64,000 nt of DNA, from contig CAWEJL010000002.1 in NCBI GenBank assembly GCA_963809385.1, positions 806,001 through 870,000 on the forward strand, written 5' to 3'. A program made the translations under genes and the position numbers. The notes below the pieces were generated by a model. It did no database searches. It was not told the DNA's origin and saw only the letters and a list, made by a program, of their open reading frames with translations. Within the stretch, counting starts at the first letter, position 1. The number at the start of each line of letters is the position of its first letter. Source of the DNA: JAKAIY01 sp963809385 (GTDB lineage Bacteria; Chloroflexota; Ktedonobacteria; Ktedonobacterales; JADMIN01). This document shows, piece after piece, positions 21,109 to 29,596 of the stretch.

Positions 21109-21972
21109 GTGGAGCGCGAAGCCCTGCGGAGGAGCCACTTCCACAAATACACCGCGCTGGGCAACGACTATCTGGTTCTCGATCCCTCCGCCAACGCCCT
21201 CGCGCCTTCACCCGACCGCATCCGCGCGCTCTGCGACCGCCACAATGGCATCGGAGCCGATGGCGCCGTCTTCGGCCCGGAATTTGACGCCGCGGGCCAG
21301 ATGCGCATTCGCATCTTCAATCCCGACGGCTCCGAGGCGGAGAAGAGTGGCAACGGTATCCGCATCTTCGCGCGCTACGCCTTCGAAGCGGGCTACGTCT
21401 CGCGTGAGCCATTCACGCTCGGCACGCGCGGTGGCCCCGTCACCGTGCGGGTCCTCGACGACGACGCCGCGCTGATCGAAGTAGATATGGGCAAACCCTC
21501 GTTCCGCAGCGCGGACATCCCCATGTCGGGCCCCGACCGTGAGGTCGTGGATGAGCCACTCGCGGTCGGTGAGGAGCAGCTGCGCGTGACCTGCGTCTCG
21601 ATGGGTAATCCGCATTGTGTGGTCTTCACCGGCGAGGCGAGCGCCGAGCGCGCCCAGAGCCTCGGTCCGCTGCTGGAAAACGCCCCGTGCTTCCCCCAGC
21701 GCGTCAACGCGCAGTTTGTCCGCGTGCTGAACAAGGGAGCCATCGCCATCCAAATCTGGGAGCGCGGCGCCGGGTATACGCTGGCCTCCGGCTCCAGCAG
21801 TTGCGCCGCCGCGAGCGCGGCCCGGCGTCTCGGCCTCGTGGGCGACAGCGTCGTGGTCTGGATGCCGGGAGGTAGCCTGAAGGTCGAGTTTCGCCCCGAT
21901 GGACACGCCATCCTGACAGGCCCGGTCACTGGCGTCGCGCACGGCTTCTTCCACGCCGATCTCTCGTCCTGA
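21109..21972 (+). CDS. dapF: Diaminopimelate epimerase family protein with both catalytic Cys replaced by Ser
   Basis: DapF interconverts LL- and meso-diaminopimelate by a two-base mechanism using two cysteines. This 287-residue protein has the fold signatures HKYTALGNDYLVLD at the start, NPDGSEAEKSGNG, and MGNPHCVVF. However, the first catalytic position (CGNG in the family) is Ser80 (SGNG), and the second (ACGSG in the family) is Ser227 (ASGSSSCAA). I chose the GTG start with AAAGGAG upstream; the open frame extends further 5' without homology. It may epimerise another substrate or be a low-activity variant. Its transcript would come from the promoter at 20789-20818. Confidence 0.9.
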   Translation: MEREALRRSHFHKYTALGNDYLVLDPSANALAPSPDRIRALCDRHNGIGADGAVFGPEFDAAGQMRIRIFNPDGSEAEKSGNGIRIFARYAFEAGYVSREPFTLGTRGGPVTVRVLDDDAALIEVDMGKPSFRSADIPMSGPDREVVDEPLAVGEEQLRVTCVSMGNPHCVVFTGEASAERAQSLGPLLENAPCFPQRVNAQFVRVLNKGAIAIQIWERGAGYTLASGSSSCAAASAARRLGLVGDSVVVWMPGGSLKVEFRPDGHAILTGPVTGVAHGFFHADLSS

Positions 21973-22029
21973 GCGCGCCGAATACCCGACGATTCCCGCC
22001 ACTCACTGCGCGCGCCGCCACGCCTGCCG

Positions 22030-23646
22030 CTAGAACGAGCCGCCCGCGCCGCCGCCACCCGCCGCCGCGCCCGTCGCCCCCGCTGCGCCACCTCCGCCAC
22101 TGCTCGCGGGCGGCGCCATACTGTGGTGCATCATGATCCAGTACGGGTACAGCATGACATACGAGCCGTCTGGCCGCTCAGCATCCATCCGCAGCCGCTG
22201 GCCGTAGGCGCGGCCCAGCCCAGCGGCGACGAGGTAGGGCAGCGCTTCGTTCATGTCCACACCTGACTCTGGGACGTTGAGACCAGCGATAAAATTGCGC
22301 GCGGGCTGAGCCGCCCGCTGGCCCTCCGCCGTCACAGTGGGGATGCGCAGCAGGAAGATCAGCGCGATCACACCCGCCGCGACACAGACGAACGCGCCAA
22401 GGAACGGCCACACCTGCGCCGCCAGCACGCCAAGGACCACACCGGGCAGCGCCAGGACAAAGCTCACGATCATGACCACGAGCAGCGGCGTGCGCTTCTT
22501 CCAGACATCCGCATCGAGCCATCCCCGCGCGACCAGATCATTTCGTAGCGCGGTGATCGCTGGACGCCAGTGCGCGGCGACCTGATACATGTGATCGCGC
22601 GGGATGACGCGGTCCGGCGTCGCCTCGCCCCACAGCGCTTGCCAGAGGCTTCGCTCGTAGCCCGCCAGCCCGCCGCCATCCCCTAGCAGCTGAATGGACG
22701 CATTGTTGCGCTCAGCCGGCTCGATGCGCAGCAAGTCGCGCCGCGCGAAGTCGAGGATCGTCGCCTCCATCTGCTGGCCACCGACCTTGCCCGCTACGAG
22801 CGCCCCCGCGACGGCGGGAGCCAGGTTCGCGGGCGGCGTCGCCGTCGGTGTGGTGGTCAGTTGCGGAACGGCCTCAAGCCCGCGCCGCATGCTGAACAAG
22901 CCCAGCCCCGCGGCCAGCAGCGCCAGTAGCGCCGCCAGGATGTTGTAGGGAACGCCCCCAATGGCGCGCGCCGCCACCTGCGCAGGCGGCCCACCCGCGC
23001 GCAGGTCGGTCGCGAGGGCGTCCAGGCCAGCGCCGATACCCGCCGCAGTCTGGCCAGACGCCAGTTTAGGCAGCATCACATCCTGGTAGATGCGCTCAAG
23101 CTCGCTCTGCGGCAGCGCGCCGTTATACAGCGTCTGCCCCGCGTAGAGCGCCACCTGGCCATGCCGCAAGTCGCCTGGCTTCAGATTGAGCAGGATGACA
23201 ATGCCATCCTTCGCGCCAGGCTTCGACTCCACATCCCAGCGGGCCATCAGGCTCGCGGCGTCGCTCAGCGTCTGATCATAGGTCGCGTTCTTGACCTGGA
23301 GGTACACGACCACCGGAGCGCCCGCCCGTTGGACGGCCAGCGCGCGCGCCTCCAGGTCCTTGATTTCGCCGGGGGTCAGCAGCCCAGCGCAATCGTAGAC
23401 GCGCTGCCCGGTAATGGGCCGATCCGGGCAGGCGGCGAGCGGCCGCGCCGCCTGGGCGTAGGCGGGCGCCGCGTCGAGGCTGAATGCGGCGAACACCGCC
23501 AGCGCCACGAGCGCGATCAGCGCCACGAGCGGGACAGCGCGCATCGCCCGCGCCGCCTGTCCCCATCGCTGGGCGCGCGCGCGCCACGATGAAGCGCGGT
23601 GAACAGTGGGCCGCCGTGAGCTATCCCCGTGTGAGCGCAGTCGCAT
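22030..23646 (-). CDS. TPM-domain membrane protein with DUF2207-like C-terminal half
   Basis: The product (538 residues) begins with a basic stretch and a hydrophobic signal or anchor (about 38-65, ending AYAQA). An extracytoplasmic TPM domain (about 75-190) follows, with VVVYLQVKN and DGIVILLNLKPGD. Next come one transmembrane segment (FSMRRGLE boundary), a cytoplasmic winged-helix-like segment, two further membrane helices near residues 395-440, and a C-terminus ending in Gly-rich repeats. TPM-domain proteins occur in photosystem repair and as membrane proteins of unknown role in bacteria. The second in-frame ATG is chosen because AAGGAG is 6 nt upstream. It is convergent with the DapF-family gene. 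Confidence 0.8.
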   Translation of the reverse strand: MRLRSHGDSSRRPTVHRASSWRARAQRWGQAARAMRAVPLVALIALVALAVFAAFSLDAAPAYAQAARPLAACPDRPITGQRVYDCAGLLTPGEIKDLEARALAVQRAGAPVVVYLQVKNATYDQTLSDAASLMARWDVESKPGAKDGIVILLNLKPGDLRHGQVALYAGQTLYNGALPQSELERIYQDVMLPKLASGQTAAGIGAGLDALATDLRAGGPPAQVAARAIGGVPYNILAALLALLAAGLGLFSMRRGLEAVPQLTTTPTATPPANLAPAVAGALVAGKVGGQQMEATILDFARRDLLRIEPAERNNASIQLLGDGGGLAGYERSLWQALWGEATPDRVIPRDHMYQVAAHWRPAITALRNDLVARGWLDADVWKKRTPLLVVMIVSFVLALPGVVLGVLAAQVWPFLGAFVCVAAGVIALIFLLRIPTVTAEGQRAAQPARNFIAGLNVPESGVDMNEALPYLVAAGLGRAYGQRLRMDAERPDGSYVMLYPYWIMMHHSMAPPASSGGGGAAGATGAAAGGGGAGGSF

Positions 23647-23799
23647 CGCCATCTCCTTTGGGCAAGCGGACGCATGACCTCATCTCCATACAATTCTACA
23701 CAATTCTACGCCCGCGAGTCCCGCCACGTTGCGCCCCCGCCCAGGCCGCGTGGGTAGCAATCCGTTCATCCGTCCATGCCTGTCCATGCGCCGCAACGC

Positions 23800-23842
23800 G
23801 AACCGCCCGCGCCCACCGGTCAATCCAGCGGGCGCGGGCGGT
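23800..23842. terminator. Bidirectional hairpin between methyltransferase and TPM genes
   Basis: A perfect 14-bp GC-rich stem (23800-23813 with 23829-23842) has a 15-nt loop. The plus-strand side ends in TTTT and the minus-strand side lacks a clear T-tract. It lies about 17 nt beyond the methyltransferase stop. Confidence 0.6.
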
Positions 23843-23858
23843 TTTCAGCGCGGGGCGC

Positions 23859-24752
23859 TCAGGCGGGGCGCTGGGCGTACGCGATGTAGAAGGGCAGCGC
23901 GCACTGATGCGTGGCCAGGTCGACGCGCGCCTGGCGCATGGCGCTGTCATACGCCTCCGGCGACGCGATGCCCATCGAGGTGACGAGGCCCTTCACCCCG
24001 CCCACCACGCCGAACACGTCCGTCTCCGCCAGCCGCCCCACACGGCCGCCATATGCGCCGACGGGCAGCGCGATCGCGCGCGCGACCACGTTCGTCATGC
24101 CCGCCGTCTTCAGGAAGTCGCCAATGCGCGGGCCGAGCATCGGATTGACGCCGCGCTTCAGACTCGCCTCTGTGACCCATTCGACGATCTTGTCCATCGC
24201 CGGGCCACCCTTCTGTTGCGGCCCCGTCTCGACGAGTTCGATCCAGCCACCGGGCCGCGTCACCCGCGCCAGCTCGCGCACTACATCAGGCCAGCGCGCC
24301 TCAGGAATCGCGAACAGCAACAGACGCATATGGACGAAGTCAAAGGTCCCATCCGGGAACTTCAAGCCTTCGAGGATGTTGCCCGGCGTAAAGGCGTAAT
24401 TCTCCGGGATCACCGCGCCCGGCGCGCTCTCTGTGGAGGTTGGCGTGATGTCTACGCCGTACACGTTGGCGTGTGGAAAGAGCCCCGCCATCTCCATCGC
24501 CCAGCGCCCCGTGCCACTGCCGACATCGAGAATGCTTTGTGGATTGTTGATCGGCGCGGCGTAATTGCCTCGCAACGTATGGCGCAGCATGTAATGCTGG
24601 AAATCGAGCCGGTTGATTTCCTGATCATCGGCGGGCAGGACGTAGGGCGCATCCGCCAGATGCAGGCGGTCGCCCTTGGCCTCCAGGCGTCCTTGTCCCT
24701 TGCCCGCCTCTGAAGCGGCGCGATTCTTTCGCAGGAACGGGAACCAGCGCAT
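23859..24752 (-). CDS. Class I SAM-dependent methyltransferase
   Basis: A 297-residue Rossmann-fold methyltransferase. Motif I is ILDVGSGTGRWAMEMA near residue 75, followed by the acidic VYGVDIT, FDFVHMRLLLFAI (motif II region) and RVTRPGGWIELVE (motif III). The substrate is unknown; the sequence is of the broad UbiE/Mg-protoporphyrin-like group that acts on small molecules. I start at ATG (MRWFPFLRKN), which follows GGGGAG by 7 nt. It is transcribed divergently from a MarR regulator 290 nt away and stands alone. Confidence 0.88.
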   Translation of the reverse strand: MRWFPFLRKNRAASEAGKGQGRLEAKGDRLHLADAPYVLPADDQEINRLDFQHYMLRHTLRGNYAAPINNPQSILDVGSGTGRWAMEMAGLFPHANVYGVDITPTSTESAPGAVIPENYAFTPGNILEGLKFPDGTFDFVHMRLLLFAIPEARWPDVVRELARVTRPGGWIELVETGPQQKGGPAMDKIVEWVTEASLKRGVNPMLGPRIGDFLKTAGMTNVVARAIALPVGAYGGRVGRLAETDVFGVVGGVKGLVTSMGIASPEAYDSAMRQARVDLATHQCALPFYIAYAQRPA

Positions 24753-24979
24753 GAAGAACTCCCCTAAATATCTCGCGTACCATATCCACCGCGCGTGGCA
24801 CACGCGCATGTGGCGCGCTCGCCATCGCTATTGTTGAGATTGGGGCCAGTGTAACATACCCGCGCAGACCGGAAAAGTTGAACCGTCCGCTCAGCGCTGG
24901 GCGGACGATTACCAGCGCGCTTCCTACGCGCCGCCTGAATCATTCATTTATCCAGATTTGATGCGTTTCACCGATTGAT

Positions 24980-25008
24980 TTGTTTTTCGCAAACTATTCC
25001 GTTATACT
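24980..25008 (+). promoter_or_regulatory. Promoter of the marR-MFS operon
   Basis: TTGTTT (24980-24985) and TATACT (25003-25008) are separated by 17 nt and lie in a locally AT-rich stretch that stands out from the GC-rich surroundings. Transcription would start about 25 nt before the MarR start codon. The region is a plausible site for MarR autoregulation, although no clean palindrome was seen. Confidence 0.6.
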
Positions 25009-25039
25009 AATCGAGCCAATGAAAGACAGGAGACTGCGA

Positions 25040-25576
25040 ATGTCCGCATCATCAGACGCCATGGGGGCCGAAGCGGCGGAGGCGGAGCTATCGCCTGACG
25101 TGCGCGAGGCGCTGAAAGCCCAGCGCGCGATCTATAAAGCCGTGCTGGGCCTGAATTCGGACGAGTGGCTGAGCCTGGATCTCTCTATGGGCCAGCTCAA
25201 GGCGCTCGTCACCCTGACCGCGCGCCGGGGTATGACCGTCAGCGAGGTCGCCGAGGCGCTGGGGGTCGGCAAGCCCGCCGCCAGCATGCTCGTAGACCGC
25301 CTGACCCACCACGGCTACGTCACCCGCCACGAAGACCCCGACGACCGGCGGCGCACCGTCGTGACGCCAACAGAGGCGGGCGAGGAACTGGTGACACGGC
25401 TCCGCCAGAGCGGCGGCGAGCAAGCGATGATCCGCTGGATACGCCAGATGGAGCCGGACGACCTCGCCGCTTTCACACGGGGCGTACGGGCGCTGGCGGC
25501 GATCGCCGCGCGCGATTCGGAGAAGAGCGGCGCCACTGGCGCGCTCTCGCACGGCACGACCATGGAAACAACGTGA
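25040..25576 (+). CDS. MarR-family transcriptional regulator
   Basis: A winged-helix repressor of 178 residues. The DNA-binding core reads MTVSEVAEALGVGKPAASMLVD for the helix-turn-helix and RHEDPDDRRRTVVTPTEAG for the wing. The start is the ATG preceded by AGGAG at 8 nt. The stop is followed after 17 nt by a drug-exporter gene, so this is very probably its local repressor, as in many marR-MFS pairs. The ligand is unknown. Confidence 0.92.
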   Translation: MSASSDAMGAEAAEAELSPDVREALKAQRAIYKAVLGLNSDEWLSLDLSMGQLKALVTLTARRGMTVSEVAEALGVGKPAASMLVDRLTHHGYVTRHEDPDDRRRTVVTPTEAGEELVTRLRQSGGEQAMIRWIRQMEPDDLAAFTRGVRALAAIAARDSEKSGATGALSHGTTMETT

Positions 25577-25593
25577 GGGAGGACGCATCACTT

Positions 25594-27273
25594 ATGGCTG
25601 ATACCGTACAAGATTTACCCATCGCCTTGGCTGAGGCGGAGGTAGAAGACCGGGACATCGTCGAGCAGGAGGCCAAAACCCAGCACATGGGCATGGGCCG
25701 CCGCGCGCCGATCATCGTCGGCCTGATACTGGGCATGCTGCTCGCCGCGCTCGACCAGACAGTGGTTGGCACGGCCATGCCGCACGTCATCGCCGAGCTC
25801 GGTGGCCAGGCGCAGACCATCGCCTGGGTCGCCACATCCTATCTGCTGGCCTCGACGGTCGGCGTGCCGATCTACGGCAAGCTCTCTGATATCTATGGCC
25901 GCCGCATCTTCTTCATGGGTGGCATGCTGGTGTTCCTGCTCGGCTCCGCGCTCTCCGGCGCCAGCCAGGACATGACGCAGCTGATCATCTTCCGCGGCCT
26001 GCAGGGGCTTGGCGCAGGCGCGATTATGCCCATCGCGCAGGCCATCATCGCCGACATCTTCCCTCCGTCAGAGCGCGGCAAGTGGCAGGGGCTGTTTATC
26101 TCCGTCTTCGGTCTGGCGACGATTGTCGGCCCGTTCCTCGGCGGATGGATCACCGACCAATGGGGCTGGCGCTGGGTCTTCTACGTCAACATGCCCGTCG
26201 GCGCCGTCGCGCTGGTGACCGCCGGATTCACCATCCCCAGCATCGTCTCGCACCGCAAGCACCGCATTGACTACTTCGGCTCGGCCACGCTCATCGCCTG
26301 GACCGTGCCGCTGCTGCTCGCGCTGACCTGGGGGGGCAATCAGTACGCCTGGGACTCGTGGCAGATCATCGGCCTGCTGGTGGGCTCTGGCGTCATGCTG
26401 TTGACGTTCCTGCTGATCGAGTCGCGCGCGGCGGAGCCAATTATCAGCCCGCGCCTGTTCAAGTCCAGCATCTTCTCGGTCTCCTCGCTGGCGACGTTCC
26501 TGCTCGCCGGAGGCATGTTCGGCGCGATCTTCTTCCTGCCCTACTTCGTGCAGTACGTCATGGGCCAGTCGGCGACTAACGCTGGTGAGGTGCTGACACC
26601 GATGATGCTCGGCTTCATGGTCAGCAGTATCGGCGGCGGCCAGCTGCTCTCGCGCACGGGGCGCTACAAGATCCTGGCGCTGGTGGGCTTAACCATCGCC
26701 ATCTTCGGCATGCTGCTGCTCTCGAAGATGGACGCCAGCACAACTGACACGCTCCTGATTCGCAACATGCTCATCACGGGCCTGGGCATCGGCGTGCTGA
26801 TGAGCCTCTTCACCATCGTCGTGCAGAACGCTTTCCCTGTCCAGCAGATCGGCGAGGTGACCGCCACCATCTCCTTCTTCCGCTCGATGGGCAGCACGAT
26901 CGGCCTGGCGGTCTTCGGCGCGGTCTTCACCAATGCGCTGACGAGCAACATCCAGAGCAATATGCCCGCCGCGCTGAAGCCATACATCCCGGTCAGCCAG
27001 CTGACCAACCTAGGGCAAACGCAGGGCGGATCGGGCGACCTTCAGGCAGCGTTCGCCAAGTTCGGCCCGCAGGGCGCGACGCTCTACCAACAGTTGATGA
27101 CGGCGATCAAGGTGAGCTTCGCCTCCTCGATCGGCGAGGTCTTCCTGATGGGCGCGGGCATGATGGCGCTGGCCTTCGTCGCGACGCTCTTCCTGAAGGA
27201 GATCCCGCTGCGCAAGAGCAACAAGGCCAGCGAGGGCGAGAGCGCTCCCGCGCCTGTCGAGATCGGGCTATAA
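25594..27273 (+). CDS. DHA2-type (14-TM) MFS multidrug exporter
   Basis: A 559-residue EmrB/QacA-like proton antiporter. The motif LDQTVVGTAMPHV in helix 1 is the DHA2 signature, and GKLSDIYGRR is MFS motif A in loop 2-3. About 14 hydrophobic helices are visible, with a longer external loop near residue 450 (NIQSNMPAALKPYIP). The ATG follows GAGGGAGG. It is cotranscribed with the MarR gene 17 nt upstream and ends before a large hairpin. The drug substrate cannot be predicted. Confidence 0.93.
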   Translation: MADTVQDLPIALAEAEVEDRDIVEQEAKTQHMGMGRRAPIIVGLILGMLLAALDQTVVGTAMPHVIAELGGQAQTIAWVATSYLLASTVGVPIYGKLSDIYGRRIFFMGGMLVFLLGSALSGASQDMTQLIIFRGLQGLGAGAIMPIAQAIIADIFPPSERGKWQGLFISVFGLATIVGPFLGGWITDQWGWRWVFYVNMPVGAVALVTAGFTIPSIVSHRKHRIDYFGSATLIAWTVPLLLALTWGGNQYAWDSWQIIGLLVGSGVMLLTFLLIESRAAEPIISPRLFKSSIFSVSSLATFLLAGGMFGAIFFLPYFVQYVMGQSATNAGEVLTPMMLGFMVSSIGGGQLLSRTGRYKILALVGLTIAIFGMLLLSKMDASTTDTLLIRNMLITGLGIGVLMSLFTIVVQNAFPVQQIGEVTATISFFRSMGSTIGLAVFGAVFTNALTSNIQSNMPAALKPYIPVSQLTNLGQTQGGSGDLQAAFAKFGPQGATLYQQLMTAIKVSFASSIGEVFLMGAGMMALAFVATLFLKEIPLRKSNKASEGESAPAPVEIGL

Positions 27274-27297
27274 TACCCGGCGCGAACAACGCGAAAT

Positions 27298-27333
27298 GGC
27301 GCCCCACTAACCCTTGCGGGTCGGTGGGGCGCC
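27298..27333 (+). terminator. Cruciform terminator-like hairpin after the MFS gene
   Basis: A perfect 10-bp stem (27298-27307 with 27324-27333) contains a nested CCC-TTGC-GGG hairpin in its loop. It starts 25 nt after the exporter stop. No T-tract follows, but its size and position suggest transcript termination between the convergent MFS and kdp operons. Confidence 0.55.
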
Positions 27334-27370
27334 GCCGCATGTGCGCTATCCGTTTTCAGCGGTCACACCA

Positions 27371-27541
27371 TCATCCGCAGCCGATCAGGTCATCGAAGCA
27401 GGAGCCATCCTTGTAGATGATGACCACCTTCTTGATGCTGGGGAACTGCAAAGGAATGCGAGCGCCCTGAGAGAAGCAATCGCACACGCGTCTCACACCA
27501 ACCACACGAGATGCGACGAAAAGCGCACAAGCGCCACTCAA
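27371..27541 (-). CDS. Possible small protein or gene remnant downstream of kdpD
   Basis: A 56-codon reading frame (TTG start) on the kdp strand ends with FPSIKKVVIIYKDGSCFDDLIGCG. This has a protein-like alternation of hydrophobic and charged residues and three Cys in its central and C-terminal part. It is too short for the usual gene-finding cut-off. I do not recognise a family. It could be a small secreted peptide or the surviving C-terminus of a larger decayed gene. Its N-terminus is uncertain and no ribosome-binding site is evident. Confidence 0.3.
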   Translation of the reverse strand: MSGACALFVASRVVGVRRVCDCFSQGARIPLQFPSIKKVVIIYKDGSCFDDLIGCG

Positions 27542-27572
27542 TCCATGCGAGCCGCGCTTGCGTTGGGAACAC

Positions 27573-28841
27573 TCAGCGCATGGCGATGTAGAGGTCTGCG
27601 GTAAGTGGCATGCGGAGGAGGAAGGTCACGACGGACTCGCGCGGCTCGCGCCCAGCGACGCGGGCCAGCCAGCCCGGCTCCCGCCCGCTCGCGCCGCTGG
27701 GGCGCCCCACGACTAGCAGCGTCACCTGGCGATCGCGAACCACCCGCGCGATGGACTCCGCAATCCGCGCGCTGGATGGCTCGCCCTCCCCGGCGACTTC
27801 GATGACCTCCGCGCCAAGGTCCTCCGCCAACCGCTTATAACCCGCTATCGCGGTTTCAGCCTCACTCGCGGTCTCACTCGCGGTCTCACTCGCGGGCGGC
27901 TGGCCCGCTGGCCGGACGGTAAGCGCCAGGAAGGGCGCCCGCAGCCCATGCGCCAGCCGGAAGCCCTCGTGCAGCAGCCGCCGCGTCGCGTCGCGCGCGT
28001 CGAACGCCACCAGCACGCGCTCGATGGCCACTGGCGGCTGACGAAGCGCGGGGGTTTCGGCGGCGCCCGTCATGATCGCTTCGAGCTGGCGCTCGGTCTT
28101 CTCGCTGAGCCGCCGCAACGCCAGCTCGCGCAGCGCGGTGAGGTTGCTGATCGAGAAGTAGCGCTCCAGCGCCACTCGCGCGCGGTCCGCTGGGTAGACG
28201 TTGCCGTGACGCATGCGCGCTCGCAGCGCCTCCGGCGAGATATCCACCAGCTCGATCTCGTCCGCCTCATCCACCAGGCGGTCAGGGAGGGTCTCGCGCT
28301 GACGCGCGCCGGTGATCGCCTCGACGAGGTCGTTCACCCCCTCCAGATGCTGCACGTTGACGGTGGTGATAACCGTTATGCCCGCCGCCAGCAGGTCCTC
28401 CACGTCCTGATAGCGCTTCTCGTGACGCGAGCCGGGGACGTTGGTATGCGCCAGCTCGTCCACCAGCGCCACCGCCGGCTTGCGCGCCAGCACGGCGTCG
28501 AGGTCCATTTCCTCCAGCTCGACGCCGCGATACGCGATGCGCTTGCGCGGGATGACATCCAGGTCGCCGATCTGCTGCTGCGTCAGTGGGCGGCCATGCG
28601 TCTCCACCCAACCGACGACGACATCCGTGCCGCGCGACTTGCGGCGGCGGCCCTCATTGAGCATGGCGTAGGTCTTGCCAACGCCCGCCGCCATGCCCAG
28701 GTAGATGCGCAGACGCCCGCGCGCTGGCCGCGATGAGTCGCCCGCGCCGGGGGCTGGCGTCATATCGCGCAACTGGTAGCGGTCGAGCAGCGACTCCGGG
28801 TCGGGCCGCTCGTCGCCAGATGGACGCGGACGCTCCGCCAC
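27573..28841 (-). CDS. kdpD: Short KdpD: N-terminal sensor plus Usp domain, no histidine kinase
   Basis: E. coli KdpD has about 894 residues with four TM helices and a kinase. This protein has 422 and stops after the cytoplasmic half. The KdpD domain (about 43-250) has Walker A GMAAGVGKT at 49-57 and Walker B ALVDELAHTN, with VNVQHLE following. A universal-stress-protein-like domain follows (about 270-400) after a flexible ETASETASE-type segment. No TM segments, H-box or ATPase domain are present. Short KdpDs are known in some cyanobacteria and Gram-positives, where their role is debated. It is last in the kdp operon, 30 nt after kdpC, with a GTG start. Confidence 0.93.
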   Translation of the reverse strand: MAERPRPSGDERPDPESLLDRYQLRDMTPAPGAGDSSRPARGRLRIYLGMAAGVGKTYAMLNEGRRRKSRGTDVVVGWVETHGRPLTQQQIGDLDVIPRKRIAYRGVELEEMDLDAVLARKPAVALVDELAHTNVPGSRHEKRYQDVEDLLAAGITVITTVNVQHLEGVNDLVEAITGARQRETLPDRLVDEADEIELVDISPEALRARMRHGNVYPADRARVALERYFSISNLTALRELALRRLSEKTERQLEAIMTGAAETPALRQPPVAIERVLVAFDARDATRRLLHEGFRLAHGLRAPFLALTVRPAGQPPASETASETASEAETAIAGYKRLAEDLGAEVIEVAGEGEPSSARIAESIARVVRDRQVTLLVVGRPSGASGREPGWLARVAGREPRESVVTFLLRMPLTADLYIAMR

Positions 28842-28871
28842 GAGAATAGCTCACTTTCTTTCAATGAGGCG

Positions 28872-29570
28872 TTAGGAAGCGCCCTGGCTCAGCCCGTCGA
28901 GCGCCATATTGACTTCCAGCACGTTGACGCGCGGCTCACCGAAGAGACCGAGGAAGCGCCCGGTGATGTGCGCGTCAACAATCGCCCGCACGGTAGCCTG
29001 GCTCAACCCGCGCGCCTTGGCGATACGCGCTATCTGGTAGTACGCCGCCGCGACCGAGATGTCAGGGTCGAGGCCAGAGGCGGAGGCGGTCACCAGATCG
29101 GCAGGAATCGGCGTACCGGCTGGAACGTCGGGATTCTCCTTTTTGAGCTCTGCGATCCGCTGCTGGACAGTCTGGACTAGGACCTGATTGGTCGGCCCTA
29201 GGTTCGAGCCAGCGGAGTTGTCGGCCTCATATGGCGCGGGCGTCCCCTGAAGGTTCACCGTGACCGACGGGCGGCCATGAAAGTATTGCGGTTGCGTCCA
29301 GTATTGCCCAATCAGCTTCGAGGCGACGGGCTTGCCGTTGACGTAGAGCAGCGAGCCGTTGGCCTGCGAGGGAAACAGCGCCTGCGCCACGCCCGTCACC
29401 GCCAGCGGGTAGATCACGCCCGCGATGAGCGTCAGCAGCAGCGTCAGCAGGATGGCGGGCCGGAGCTGGCGTAGCAGCGCTCGCCGCCCCTGCTCAACTG
29501 GCCTGGCCGCTTCTGCGGCGCCGGTGGCCGCCTCATCTGTCTGGGGCGCGGGAGTCTTTGTCAGAGCCAT
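28872..29570 (-). CDS. kdpC: Potassium-transporting ATPase subunit C
   Basis: KdpC is a single-span subunit that stabilises the KdpFABC pump and is proposed to aid ATP binding. After a 30-residue Ala-rich leader there is one TM helix (PAILLTLLLTLIAGVIYPLAV). The periplasmic-side family motifs follow: GKPVASKLIGQYW, YFHGRPS, SAGSNLGPTN and SASGLDPDIS. The C-terminal LGLFGEPRVNVLEVNMALD is typical. At 232 residues it is slightly longer than the usual 190-200. It follows kdpB by 26 nt. Confidence 0.96.
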   Translation of the reverse strand: MALTKTPAPQTDEAATGAAEAARPVEQGRRALLRQLRPAILLTLLLTLIAGVIYPLAVTGVAQALFPSQANGSLLYVNGKPVASKLIGQYWTQPQYFHGRPSVTVNLQGTPAPYEADNSAGSNLGPTNQVLVQTVQQRIAELKKENPDVPAGTPIPADLVTASASGLDPDISVAAAYYQIARIAKARGLSQATVRAIVDAHITGRFLGLFGEPRVNVLEVNMALDGLSQGAS

Positions 29571-29596
29571 GGATGTCGTATCACTTTCCGAGCGGC

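Noticed and set aside
22030..23646. Photosystem II repair protein (TPM family name)
   Set aside because: The TPM domain alone does not imply photosynthesis, and the C-terminal half matches bacterial membrane proteins of unknown role. No photosynthesis genes are nearby.
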